From: Acanthococcus lagerstroemiae
Taxonomy: Eukaryota > Arthropoda > Insecta > Hemiptera > Eriococcidae
Direction of reading: 5' to 3'
DNA length: 64,000 bases
Assembly (NCBI GenBank): GCA_031841125.1
Contig: CM063114.1
Span: forward strand, 56,008,955 to 56,072,954
The notes under the pieces are model-generated. The model ran no database searches. It had not been told where the DNA came from and saw only the letters and a list, made by a program, of their open reading frames with translations. Position numbers and translations under genes: made by a program. Shown piece by piece: positions 23,691 to 33,599 of this stretch (within the stretch, counting starts at the first letter, position 1; each line of letters begins with the position of its first letter).

Positions 23691-24005
23691 AGGGTTTTTT
23701 TTGTTTTTTTTTATTTATTAATGATTTTTAATATCCTAGAAGGATTATAATATTAAATTTACGTATAGTAAATAGGTATACTTTATATACATATACTGGT
23801 TATGAAGACACGCTGAAGTTGACTCCGGTTTGGGTTATGAATTTGTGGACGAGGTTAAGGGCAGTCTGATTGTCAGTTAGTATCATTTGGAGGTTGTTTA
23901 GTAGTTGTAAGTTCGTTCGTATTTTTGTGTATTTTCTGCAGTCAGTATTTCAAAATACAAGCAGATAGTTGACATCGCAGTTTTTGGGTAGCTAAATTAA
24001 AATCT
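23690..24005 (-). pseudogene. Retroposon 3' relic with short coding remnant
   Basis: On the minus strand about 49 codons are open: NTDCRKYTKIRTNL... continuing to ...ILTDNQTALNLVHKFI and a stop near 23805. About 100 bases of AT-rich 3' UTR follow, then TTAATAAATAAAAAAAAAC, a polyadenylation signal and A-tail. This layout fits the 3' end of a non-LTR element or retroposed mRNA. The peptide was not assigned to a family, so only the retroposed character is claimed. Confidence 0.4.
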
Positions 24006-24019
24006 GAGGTTATATCTTC

Positions 24020-24300
24020 TCATTTTTAGGTTCCACGAAGGAGTTAATGTTGAATATCCTGATTCTACGCATTAAATTATTACAATTAATAAAATTATAA
24101 TTACGTATATTCCATATTGTTAGCTCATTTAATTTAATGTTACATTTAAAATTATCATTAATTAATCTAATAAATTATAATTTCAAAAAAAAAAAGTTTT
24201 AATTTTTACTAATAAAAAAGACATTAATAAATTTTTTAAATATTATAATTCTTAATCTAATTGAAGCACAAATAATATTTTAAATTTTAATCTCGCTACT
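24020..24300. other. AT-extreme island
   Basis: Nearly pure A/T with TAATTAATCTAATAAATTATA-like runs, much more AT-rich than its flanks. No open frame or mitochondrial gene could be recognised, so nuclear mitochondrial DNA is not supported. Confidence 0.5.
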
Positions 24301-24395
24301 CGAGGAAAGTCGGAAAGGAAGCATGCATCTTGTCTCTCGACAGCGATATTTTCATGTTTTATATGAAAATCAATAAATAATAATCGACCTCGGAT

Positions 24396-24430
24396 TCCAG
24401 GGCTTGGATTGCGAGCAAATTAGAAAAGAA
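24396..24430 (+). repeat. Possible SINE tail fragment
   Basis: CAGGGCTTGGATTGCGAGCA and then AATTAGAAAAG resemble the last ~33 bases of the SINE at 33368-33400 (CAGAGCTCGGGTTGAGAGCA then AATTAGAAAAAG). The tRNA-related head is absent. Confidence 0.5.
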
Positions 24431-24639
24431 GATATTGATCTATTATATCCCATTCCTAGCGTGCTCAACATGATTCAAGATTCACAGAAATATTAAAAAT
24501 CTGCCGAGATACATTTCAAACACCGTCATTCAAGAACAAATTTATCATAAAAAATATGTGCGTTTACTACTGTGACGTGGAATGAAATGTCGAGGGCGCT
24601 CGTGACACTACACACACGCACGCACGCTAACAAACACAT

Positions 24640-24960
24640 GTAAGGGGGTAGAGTGATCAAATTGAATATTTCCTATGGGAGGGGAGAACGAAGATCATCA
24701 GTCTCCATTTTAAAAAGATTCCAGCTGTTAATTTGTTTCGATTACTATTTTAATTTGTATTCAATGTTGTAGAAGACTAATTTTAATACGAATTTACTCT
24801 CAAAAAATTCTAAATATTTCAAGATTCAAAATATCGACTCAACACCTGTACATTTTATATGGGAGTAAATTATTTGATCATTCAAACTAGACAGGTTCTC
24901 ACTTTTGCTACCAAGAGTCAGCCACTTAGATTCCGAGTCCCAGTTCAAACTCAAGGTAAG
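24640..24960 (+). repeat. Dispersed repeat D, copy 1
   Basis: This ~300-bp block recurs in the same orientation at 59310-59575. Shared phrases include GGTAGAGTGATCAAA, AATATTTCCxATG, AATGTTGTA/GATGTTGTA, ATTCAAAATA, TTATTTGATCA and CACTTxGATTCCGAxTCCCA. Divergence is substantial, so the insertions are old. No coding capacity seen. Confidence 0.75.
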
Positions 24961-25479
24961 TACATCGGATGACCTATTCTCACATTATTTACACGAGTTA
25001 TTACAGTAGAAAATAAAATAAATTTAACTTTTGAATGTTAATCTAGGATTGTGAAGTCCATAATAAAGCACTAACATGGGAAGGCCAAACTTTGCTCAGA
25101 AGGTTCAAATTTGAAGTATTTCTTCTAGTATACCTCCACCGATCACAATAATCATCCATGATCATCAAAGTGAACAATAAAATGTTAAGGAAGCAGAAAC
25201 GAACATAATCACAATGATTTTTCACTTTGAAAATAATAAGGTCCCATTTCTCTACGAATCCGTTCTGTATTCAATTTTTCCAGACTGTAAAAACAGTGAA
25301 AAACAAATTTTCGAGCCCCTTCAAACAGTAAGATATGCAAATTATGATATCTGGATTACCATTCAATCGCACCTGCCTAGACCAAAAAAACTTCATTTTA
25401 ATGCCATTTTAGGTGAACAAAAAAATATTCATATTCTTTTCTTTCTTCCTCTGATCATCTCGTCATTTTGTGAAATTTA

Positions 25480-25720
25480 GATGCGGGCATCTAATATCAT
25501 TACCGATATATAGAGTACTATAAAACGCCATCAGAGTCGCTTCGATCGGCGATTGGCACTTCTCATTCTCATAACCGTCCCTCAGTTGAGAAGCTGCAGA
25601 CTGCAGACGCGCAGCTCTATCATTCTATCAACGACAAGAACGCACTCTGCTATCAATTCAACAAAACAGTGGTTGGGAGAAGCGGAAAAAAAATGTGATC
25701 GCAAGAGGCTCGCTGCCGAC
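25480..25720 (+). promoter_or_regulatory. Possible TATA promoter or LTR remnant
   Basis: A TATAAAA box (25519-25525) is followed by a GC-richer ~180-bp segment (GCTTCGATCGGCGATTGG, GAGAAGCTGCAGACTGCAG). Such a block inside AT-rich DNA could be an old promoter with first exon or an LTR piece. No downstream coding exon or matching second LTR was found. Confidence 0.25.
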
Positions 25721-25739
25721 TCTCAGTAAATTTCAGGAA

Positions 25740-26400
25740 GAAAATATACGTAATTTTTAGGCTCATGCAGAGAAGAGACTCCTCTCTTGGTTATAAATCT
25801 CAAATTTCAAAAATCAATGTCAATTCTTATAAGAACATTAACCCCTTTGAGGCACGGGTTACTCTTCACCGGTTTTGCTCAAAGTGCGTAATTCTTTTTA
25901 TACATATTTGGAATTAATCTAGAGGGTAATGCAAACCGAAAAATGATTTTTCCCATCAAAAATAATTCAGAACCACCCTAATTAGCCACCTACGAAACTT
26001 AGTAATCAGAGGACAGGTTCCAGACAACCTCAGATTTGAATTCAGAGACCCAAAAACCAATACAGTCAACTGTTTGCAACCTTGAAAGTTTATGTTATCA
26101 TTACTTGAAATCAGCCCTTTCAAGGAACTCGAGGGTGAAGGAATAGGTTCAAAATTGCCACAAAGTTGGAATCAGCAACCAAAAAAGTTCCTAGATGAAG
26201 AATAAAGAAATTATTCGGTTGTAGTAACTGGTTTTAAAGGTAGAAACGAGTAAGAAAATCATTTTTAGGCTCTTATGGGCGGAAGAGAGAGGAAAGGGTC
26301 CTCTTTCGGTTGAATATCAAATTCCAAACATCAATGTAATTTCCCTCAAAAAAGTTAGCAACATTTTTTTTAATCGAACGAACCTAGAATGTTCACATTT
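25740..26400 (+). repeat. Satellite-related units
   Basis: Two partial units begin TTTTTAGGCTCATGC (25755) and TTTTTAGGCTCTTATG (26264). Both continue with CAAATTxCAAAxATCAATGT, and the first adds AACCCCTTTGAGGCACGGGT. The same unit occurs at 4480-4680 and 23318-23500. Confidence 0.6.
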
Positions 26401-27635
26401 TGAATTTCTACAGTTTCCCCCCGCCATCTGTAAATAAGAACCACTATAGCATTACATGAAATTGGGGTCTTTCTTATTTTCAAGGTGGAGCGTTTTAGGT
26501 TGTAATGCAGACCTCACTCTGAATGTTTCAACTACTGAAATCATTCGATCTTTTGAATACGTAACGAAATCTGGCGCCCGTGTAAAGTGCCACCAATTCT
26601 CCAACGTCAAATAAATTGCCTACTCAATTTGCCGTAAATATTTTGTGATTACACCGTTTTCGTGAGAGCCGCTACATGTACATCGTCGAATAGAGCAACT
26701 GTTAAGAAATGCCTGTCAACGTATCTCGGAGTAAAGCCTGGCTGAAAAGCGATCCGATCATTTCAACTGGAAAGATTAATTAGGAGTATTCTGCAGATTA
26801 GGCGACAGATCAATACACTTGCAAATACATACGATTCCGGATTAACGTACACGATACCGCCTTAATACGTCCTTTCGCAATTTGCTATTAAGAAAAGGCG
26901 AATTTCCTGAATTAGAAGCTGCCCAAGCTCGAGGAAATAGGACGGGAGTGGAATCGGAACGCGGGAGAAAAACTTACATAAATCATCCGAGGTTTTAACG
27001 GTCTACAAACTTTCTCGAAATGGCGTAATAAGAAAAAGTTGCGATAATTAAATTAAATACGTTTATGGATTTTTTTCCCAGAACTTATTACAAGAGCGTT
27101 GACGCGACGCTACGGGTAAATTGCAGGCGGTTTTCACTTCATAAAAGCGGCAGAAGATAATCTGAAAAGTTGTTAATGAAGAATCATCGGTAATAAGATG
27201 CTCAAAGTATATTTAACGGTGATTATCAGATTCCTGGTTGAAGTCGATTTAAAATTTATTTTATTACACCGTTCAACCGAGGAAATTTGGCGAAATTAAT
27301 TACAGGGGAGTGAAACTGTGATTCGACCTGTTTCCGCGTGGGCGACTCAACTGAACTAACAGATTACTGAAAAATGTCACGGACATCATTTGTTTCTCGC
27401 AATCTTGAATATTAATTTTTCTGTAATACGCCTGGATTGAGAACTTGAACTTTTTTATTTACTTAATATTCATAACAATAATATATATTTAGGGGCAAAT
27501 GTTGTAATAAGTCCCGTGGAAAGTTTTTTCGCAGTATCTTCCACAATTTCTATTAAAGTCTCGGTATCCCTAGTTTAGGCATACTCGTACTAAGGCACGC
27601 AAAATAAGGTATAGATTGCGGAAAAATATTTTAAT
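26401..27635. other. Gene-free AT-rich stretch
   Basis: No supported gene or repeat was recognised. Confidence 0.5.
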
Positions 27636-27638
27636 TGA

Positions 27639-27735
27639 AGGGAAATTTCCCCAAAGACATTTTCCCTGACAATTTTTTTCCCTAAAGCAAAGTTTCCTAA
27701 GTTTCTTTTCTCTAAAGACATTTTCTCCTAAAATA
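27639..27735 (-). repeat. Left arm of ~100-bp inverted repeat
   Basis: Blocks such as CCAAAGACATTTTCCCTGAC and CCCTAAAGCAAA are the reverse complement of phrases at 28111-28231 (ATGTCTTTGGAGAAAA, TTTGCTTTAGGGGAAAAAAA). The arms bracket ~370 bp that contains the hAT MITE at 27878. Confidence 0.7.
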
Positions 27736-27877
27736 AATTCACCGAAATTAAATTTATGTATAAGGAAATATTATGTCCAATAGTACGTAAATACTCGAAT
27801 ATACCACCAACGGTTTTATATTCATTGTACGACATATTTATCGAGTGGATCCGGTTCTGTAGCTCAATCTGTGACTC

Positions 27878-28034
27878 CAGTGGCGTAGCCAGACTTGGTA
27901 TGAAGGAGGGGAGGCTCGTTTCACTTTTACAACATTACAGATGTAATACTTACTATTACCAGAATAAATTTTAATTTTTCACATTGTCGGCCGATGCCAG
28001 GGATTCAGACCCCCACTCCGTAGCTACGCCCCTG
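27878..28034. mobile_element. hAT-type MITE, 157 bp
   Basis: The left end is CAGTGGCGTAGCCA. The right end, read inward, is CAGGGGCGTAGCTA (12 of 14 identical). It is flanked by a perfect 8-bp duplication TGTGACTC at 27870-27877 and 28035-28042. Eight-base duplications and CAG-starting termini are characteristic of hAT transposons. The interior is non-coding, so the element depended on a transposase encoded elsewhere. Confidence 0.92.
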
Positions 28035-28110
28035 TGTGACTCTCTCTCAATGATACAACTCAACACGTTACTGTTATCCCCATTCCATGGATAATTAATA
28101 ATAAATCTAC

Positions 28111-28231
28111 TTAGTGAGGAAAAATTTCGACAAAAAAGTCATCAGGGAAAATGTGAGTGGGGAAAATGTATTTAGGAAAAATGTCTTTGGAGAAAACGAA
28201 GTCAAGAAATTTTGCTTTAGGGGAAAAAAAT
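28111..28231 (+). repeat. Right arm of ~100-bp inverted repeat
   Basis: Partner of 27639-27735, with internally repeated GGGAAAATGT units. It directly abuts the 3' end of the LINE that follows, which may have inserted at its edge. Confidence 0.65.
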
Positions 28232-28240
28232 CGTTTATAA

Positions 28241-28600
28241 CTAATGCGCCCACATTTGGGCATAGGCCTCCCCTACTTTCCTCCAGCGATCACGAACTCT
28301 TGCATCCCTTCCCCATGCTGTTCCTGCAAATTTTATGATTTCGTCTTCCCATCTAGTCTTTTGTCTACCCGCCCTTCTTTTCCCCTGTAGCGGTGTCCAT
28401 TCCATTATTATTTTTTCCCATCTATTTTCTACTCCTCTCACCACCTGCCCTGCGTAATCCATCTTTAGTTTTTTAGCCACGTATCTGCAGTCTCTTGCTT
28501 TCGTTTTCTTTCTTACATTTTGGTTTCTTACTCTGTCCTTCCTTTTTACACCAATTATTGACCGTGCCATTGCTCTTTTGGTATTTGCGATCATGTCCAT
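28241..28600 (-). pseudogene. LINE C-terminal domain, open fragment
   Basis: A 119-codon fragment reads KRAMARSIIGVKRKDRVRNQ, then KLKMDYAGQVVRG, RWEKIIMEWTPLQGKRRAGR and RWEDEI...RWRKVGEAYAQMW. This arrangement is typical of the conserved tail that follows the RT in RTE-like LINEs. It is one of the least damaged parts of the element. A homologous tail is at 50689-51010. Confidence 0.88.
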
Positions 28601-28699
28601 CTGCCCCTCTGTTGCTGCCCACGTTTGGGCTCCCTATGTAAGGATGGGGATAGTACAGCCTTCCAGTATTTTTATTTTTCGTTCAATCGACATTTTACT

Positions 28700-30304
28700 T
28701 TTGTAGATCTCTATGAGGGGCCAGTAGTTTTTCCACGCATTAGTCTTCTTTTACATATTCCCTCTACTAGACTGTTTTCGAATGAGATGGATTGTCCCAG
28801 GTATGTAGCATCTACTGCAATTTCCACTACTTTACCTTCAATTGTGATAATGGGTCTTTCCTGCTGGTTTGAGAGAAGAATCGTTATGCTTGTATTTATT
28901 TCCAAGCCTGCTTTCTTGCTTTTCTCGCAGAACTCGTTGACCATTTTTTGTAGTTCTTTTGCTTCTTGGGAGATACGCACCACATCGTCCGCAAATCTTA
29001 CGTTACTGAGCCACTTTCCGTTTATTTTTATTCATTTTTCTTCCCATCCTAATTCCCAGAATATTTCCTCCAAAATGCTATTAAAAAGGTTTGGGGACAG
29101 TGGATCTCTTTGTTTGACCCCTCTAATAATTTTAAACTTCTTTCCTACCGTATCTAGTTTTACCCTCCCTTCAGAATTTCTATATAATTCTTTCAAGATG
29201 TTAATAACTTCCTTGGTATTCCTTGCCTGTGTAAGGCTTTCCAAAGAAATGAAAAGTAAACCGAATCGAACGCTTTTTGAAAGTCGATTAGTAACAGGTC
29301 AAGGGGCACCTTATATTCGTTTGTTTTTTTGATTAGTTGGTTTATAATGAATATTTGATCGGCTGTGGACCTCCCTCTTCTGAATCCCGCTTGTTTTGGG
29401 CTTTGACTGAAGTCTAACTGATTGTATATTCTATTTTTTATGACTTTGTAAAATATTTTGCACAAGTTTGATGTCAGGCTTATCGGTCTTTAGTTGTTTA
29501 TTTCAGCTGTGTCGCCTTTTTTAACGAGAAGAATAATTACGGATATTTTCCATTGTTCAGGTATTCTTTCCGTAGCTATTATTGCATTAAATAGAGCCGT
29601 TACGGTGTGAGTTCTTCCTCAAATTTTTTCAGTATTTTGTTTTCGATTCCATCTATGCCTGTGGCTTTATCTATCTTGAGGTTCCCGAGGATATTTTTTA
29701 TTTCACTTTCTATGACAGGAGGAAAGTGCTCTTCTTCTTGATCTCTTTTGGGCAGCCTATACCTTTCTTCTTCTGGTTCTTTTTCATACAGTTTACTAAA
29801 GAATTCCGTTGCTGTATTCACAATATCCTGCCTAGTATGTTCAACCTCATTTTCTGCATTTTTAACTTTTGGTATTAGATTCTGGTAGGTAGTGTTTACT
29901 TTTTTGGCTTTTTTTATAGACCCTGTCGAGATAATGATTTCCTTTATTTTTTCCTCATTGTGTTCCCTGATGTCTTGCCTTATCATCTTTTTTGTTAGTT
30001 TCCTCAGCTCCGCCACCTCTACTTTTTCCCTGAATGTTTTTGTATCTTTCCTAGCCAGAGCGTTTCTTCTTGCGCATATCTCCTTCGTTTTAGCTGAAAT
30101 TTTGCTATCTGTTTTTTTCTGTTTCCCTTCTAATAACGCATACTTGGGTGATATTTTTAGAATTTTCTCTAGTTTGTTATAATTTTCTTGAACCTTTTCG
30201 AGGTTTCCAAAGTTTACCCTCTTCAACTCCTCTCTTAGTTTTTGTTCGGCCTCGGCTATTTTATCTTCTTGAAATGTCTCTTTCCTTCCTCGACCTGGTT
30301 TCAA
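28700..30304 (-). pseudogene. LINE linker and reverse transcriptase, broken
   Basis: The first ~170 codons (30304 downward) are lysine- and glutamate-rich linker, followed by IDKATGIDGI, which opens the RT fingers. The next fragments carry KQAGFRRGRSTADQI, LLLIDFQKAFDSV (motif A, catalytic aspartate), GVKQRDPLSPNLFN (motif B) and RFADDVV (28984-28995; motif C double aspartate). The thumb follows to about 28711. The fragments lie in different frames, so no continuous enzyme is encoded. The motif set is that of RTE and related non-LTR elements. Confidence 0.92.
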
Positions 30305-30484
30305 TGAATTTTTTTATTTTACCCCTTTTCTGGATTTCTATTTTAAGTTGTACTGCTCTGTGGTCTTATGGAAAGTTGAGATCCTTAGACTACGCGACAT
30401 CCTTTACCACCCTTATGTCATTAACTACACAGAAATCAATCTCATTTCTGGTGCTGTTGTTCGGTGAGCACCATGTCCACTTTT

Positions 30485-30525
<41 letters not shown>

Positions 30526-31039
30526 TAGAACATGTTGGAAATTTTTAGCCCATTGTTTTTCGCGAAATTTAAAAAATATCCCCATTTTGGTTTGTACTTT
30601 CACCTGAGCAAAATTGCCCCACACAATTCATTCCCCTTTTCCCTAGGCTTGTGCCTAGCTTGGCATTAAAGTCCCCCATAGTTATATTATTGTAATATTC
30701 TTTTTCTCTATCAAGTGTACTCTGTAGTAGGTTGTAAAAGTCTTCCATTTCTTTCTGGCTCGCCTGAAGTGTTGGTGCATAGACCTGTAGTATCAAAAGT
30801 CTTGTATTTTTATGTATTCCCACTTTCAACATGCTTAATCTCTCTGAAATTCCTTTCATTTCTATCAGCTTGTTCACCCAGCGTTTGTGTAGATAAAATC
30901 CTGTGCCTCGAAAGCCTTTTGTTTGCTCGTAATTATAAAAGTAGTCTCCATTATTTCTTTTCATTAATTTTTCCCCCAACTTTTTTGTTTCTGATAGACC
31001 AATAATATCATACTCAACTTCTTTAGTTATTTGTTCCAA
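30305..31039 (-). pseudogene. LINE endonuclease domain (EEP/APE type), broken
   Basis: The minus-strand peptide contains DIIGLSETK near its start, a GTGFYLHKR segment, VYAPT, the catalytic MGDFNAKLG motif, and later WTWCSPNNSTRNEID and DHRAV motifs. All are expected in apurinic-like endonucleases that nick target DNA for LINE insertion. The frame is broken near 30489-30524 by a 36-base T-run (A-run on the coding strand), after which the SPNNSTRNEID motif lies in another frame. The A-run looks like replication-slippage expansion or a small A-rich insertion. Confidence 0.9.
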
Positions 31040-31463
31040 TTCGTAAAAGCGAGAGGGGGTACTAAAATACTTCCCCGAGGTTCATCCATTTTACAAAGTA
31101 CATTCGTCGAAGCTCATCGCGTTATTCAACTTGACTCTTCAGAATGTATCTGTCAGGTAAGATTTAAACCAGCCCCGTGAATCCCGATTAATATCAGCTA
31201 AATATAGTTAGGGGCCCATGCGTAATGAGAAGGGGGGGGGGGTGAATTACAATTTTCAGAAGATCCTGTTCATGATGAGGAGGAAATCACAATCAAGCTA
31301 AGCTTGATTTAAATTTTATAGCACTTTCCTTCTCTTCTATGTTTCACTCACCAATTTTAGGCACTTTACTGTTTGATTTTACTTAACTGCTATTCGCTGT
31401 TTCGCAAACTTGGTGTCAATTTACGAAATTCATATTAAGACTGTAATCTTACAATTTAACAAA

Positions 31464-31690
31464 TCATATTTTATGTGCACCAATTTCCTGATATTGTTCT
31501 TTGTAGAGTTCCTTCTTTTCTTTTAAGATACTTGATGACCTCTCCCACCCCCCAGTGAATCCTGTACACGCGCCTGAATACAGTTCATCAACTAAGATGT
31601 CGTGATTAACAGAGTCGAAAGCTTTAGCTATGTCCAGATACAACCCTATCACTACTTTCCTCTTTTCATACTTGCTCGCAATAAGATTCA
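31464..31690 (-). pseudogene. Reverse transcriptase motif-A fragment of another LINE
   Basis: On the minus strand EKRKVVIGLYLDIAKAFDSV is followed by NHDILVDEL, the classic motif A region of Jockey/CR1-like reverse transcriptases. The similarity stops at about 31575, where unrelated sequence begins. It differs from the RTE-like motif A at 29.3 kb, so it comes from a different LINE clade. Confidence 0.8.
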
Positions 31691-31754
31691 TCTGTTACTT
31701 CTTCTCCCTCTTCCAACACTGATACGATACTCGAAAAGGTAGCTTCCGAGGCCA

Positions 31755-31812
31755 CGGTTGCAGTGTCTGGGGAGCCACTTTGGCATGCGTACATCGCTTT
31801 ACGCTCCACCAA
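31755..31812 (+). repeat. Dispersed repeat E, copy 1
   Basis: GGAGCCACTTTGGCATGCGT and then ACATCGCTTTACGCTCCACC matches two copies at 56805-56860 and 56925-56985 (GGGGCCACTTTGGCATGCGT, GCATCGCCATACG). The overlapping open frames on both strands are not supported as genes. Confidence 0.7.
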
Positions 31813-33152
31813 ACATTCTCCCTCCCACATAGTGAATATTGTAAGATCATTCCCACTTAGGAGGTCAAGCCTAAGAATAATCTCAACTGTTTTTGCTTCG
31901 TTTGTGCTCAACTGTGTTTTCATCATCTTCATTTGTGCCCCTTGCCATTACCGGGAAATGGGTGGGGCCCAAAACGGCTACAATCGTTTGTATTTCCGCG
32001 CTACCAAAATTTAAATTAAGTTTTTGGAAGATGAAAACATTATCGGATCTGGAATTTCCTGACTTTGAACTTGTCGCTTCCTTATCTTCTTGCCTTAGAA
32101 TAATCGCTTTTGTCTCGTCGTAGTCAAAATAACTAGAGTGCTAAATAAAAACTAATCTTTATTAATCGTTAGATGATTACATTATAGAACGGATTACAGT
32201 GGTCTGGAAATTCCATATAATCGAATAATTTTTTCATCTTCCAATAACTCCCATCTTAATTTGGGTAGCGCGGAAAGACCCACGAATAATTCCTACCTTC
32301 CTAGTACCTCCATTCGTAAAATGACCAATTTCTGAGCATTTTTACAGCTTTTTCAACCGACAAAGGTCATACTCGGACCTAATGAGTTCAGAGGATGAGG
32401 TCATTGTTATGTGTCTCACTGACAGTATCAGCATCACACCTTGTCCATTAATACCTTTGACCGTGTTATATTTCTTGGCTCCGAAGAAGAATTAGGCCAC
32501 GCCTCTCTGTACATTTTAAATGGATGGGGTCAATGTACTCCCCATTTTGACCCTACTCATTTCCTCATCTCCTCGACCTATTTCCCGCTGAAGACGAAAG
32601 GGCACAAGCGAAAATGATAAAATGATGAAAACACAATCGAGCAAGCACAAACGAAGCCCAAACGAATGATGCTAATTTTATGTCAGAATTCAGAATTGAT
32701 GAGTGGGAGGAGGGACTGAGGAAGTGCCTCTTACGGTTAGTGGTCAGAAATAAAATAGTATTATTACTAAGAGGAATTTCTCTGGAATGCCGAACTCTAT
32801 TTGCGGACTATTTTCAAATTATTTTTTATTTCTAGTAAACTATATCCAAAACTACAGAAGTCCTGAACCATTCAGAGGTGACACGAGTCAGGCCCACGAT
32901 ATACAGGGGAACACCCTGGGCTCCCATTGAACTCTGCTTTATCACAATTCATTTGAAAATCATTTAGGTCCTGTTCGATGACATTCACCATCAAAGCGAT
33001 GAAACGAAAATCTAGGATTCATCTCCTGTGTGCAGAACAGAGCTGTATCCAAAGGGAAAGAGATCGAGAAGAGTTTCTTCCTCCGAAATTTCAGAAGATC
33101 CAAGTCAATAAAAAGAATCTCAGCCCAAACAAACACCCTTATTTTCCACCCA
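31813..33152. other. Gene-free stretch
   Basis: No supported gene or repeat was recognised. Confidence 0.5.
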
Positions 33153-33160
33153 TCGCTCTA

Positions 33161-33584
33161 CAGTGGTGTAGCTACAGGGGTCTGGTTGGCCGAGTGGATA
33201 GCGCGCTGGTCTCTAAATCCGAGGGTCCCGGGTTCGAGCCCACGCAGCAACTCACTACATTTCGACCTAGGCCGATTTTTCAGCAAAAAGTGAAGCGGGC
33301 TAAAACAGCTCTAACAGCCTCCCCGACGTCTCTGAGGTAATGAGGTAATGCTCGAAAGGGCGACTTTCAGAGCTCGGGTTGAGAGCAAAATTAGAAAAAG
33401 AGTGGTGTAGCTACAAATTTGGCGCTCGGGTGCCAAATTTTCAGAGCGCTCCCTTCATTTCGAAGAAATAAAAATCCCCCCCCCCCATTGTACTGAAAAT
33501 TTCTCTTCACTTTTTCCAATAGCGCCACCAATTGGTTGGCGCCCGGGTGCCGGACATCCCTGGCACCCTTTAGTTATTCCCCTG
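33161..33584. mobile_element. Probable hAT-type MITE carrying a nested SINE
   Basis: The left end CAGTGGTGTAGCTACA belongs to the same CAGTGGCGTAGC type as the element at 27878. The right end, read inward, is CAGGGGAATAACTA. Flanks TCGCTCTA (33153-33160) and TCGTTCTC (33585-33592) agree at 6 of 8 positions, consistent with a decayed 8-bp duplication. The SINE at 33177-33400 is inserted within the first 16 bases, splitting the left terminus. Without the SINE the element is about 185 bp. A C-run lies at about 33476-33486. Confidence 0.65.
33177..33400 (+). mobile_element. tRNA-derived SINE, plus-strand copy
   Basis: The head GGGGTCTGGTTGGCCGAGTG includes box A TGGCCGAGTGG (33187-33197). Box B GGTTCGAGCCC lies at 33231-33241, 33 bp away, an ordinary Pol III spacing. 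A non-tRNA body of ~150 bp (CGACCTAGGCCGATTTTTCA, CTCTAACAGCCTCCCCGACG) and an AGAAAAAG end follow. The flanking duplication AGTGGTGTAGCTACA (33162-33176, 33401-33415) is 15 bp and perfect. Together with 19948-20165 it defines a family of about 220 bp. A tRNA gene is ruled out by the duplication, the long body and the absence of a matching acceptor stem. Confidence 0.95.
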
Positions 33585-33599
33585 TCGTTCTCTACTTCT

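Larger units (their letters stand above)
28235..31045 (-). mobile_element. RTE-like LINE, broken, 5'-truncated
   Basis: Minus-strand coding remnants appear in the order expected for an RTE-type non-LTR retrotransposon: endonuclease (31039 to ~30305), linker, reverse transcriptase (~29700 to 28700) and a C-terminal domain ending in EAYAQMWAH (28241). At least six frame changes or stops separate the pieces, so it is inactive. The endonuclease starts inside the domain, because the usual first motif is missing upstream of 31045. The 3' UTR is very short. No confident target duplication was found. A related, shorter copy lies at 49903-51094. Confidence 0.92.

Noticed and set aside
24020..24300. 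Nuclear copy of mitochondrial DNA
   Set aside because: Only the AT content is suggestive; no mitochondrial gene, tRNA or rRNA sequence was recognised.
28625..29332. 235-codon plus-strand frame
   Set aside because: It is the antisense shadow of the minus-strand LINE reverse transcriptase, whose motifs are clear.
30148..31005. Plus-strand frames of 96-126 codons
   Set aside because: Antisense of the LINE linker and endonuclease; hydrophobic composition comes from reversed lysine-rich codons and the T-run.
33177..33260. tRNA gene
   Set aside because: Boxes A and B are present, but there is no acceptor-stem pairing, a long non-tRNA body follows and exact 15-bp target duplications surround the whole unit, so it is a SINE.
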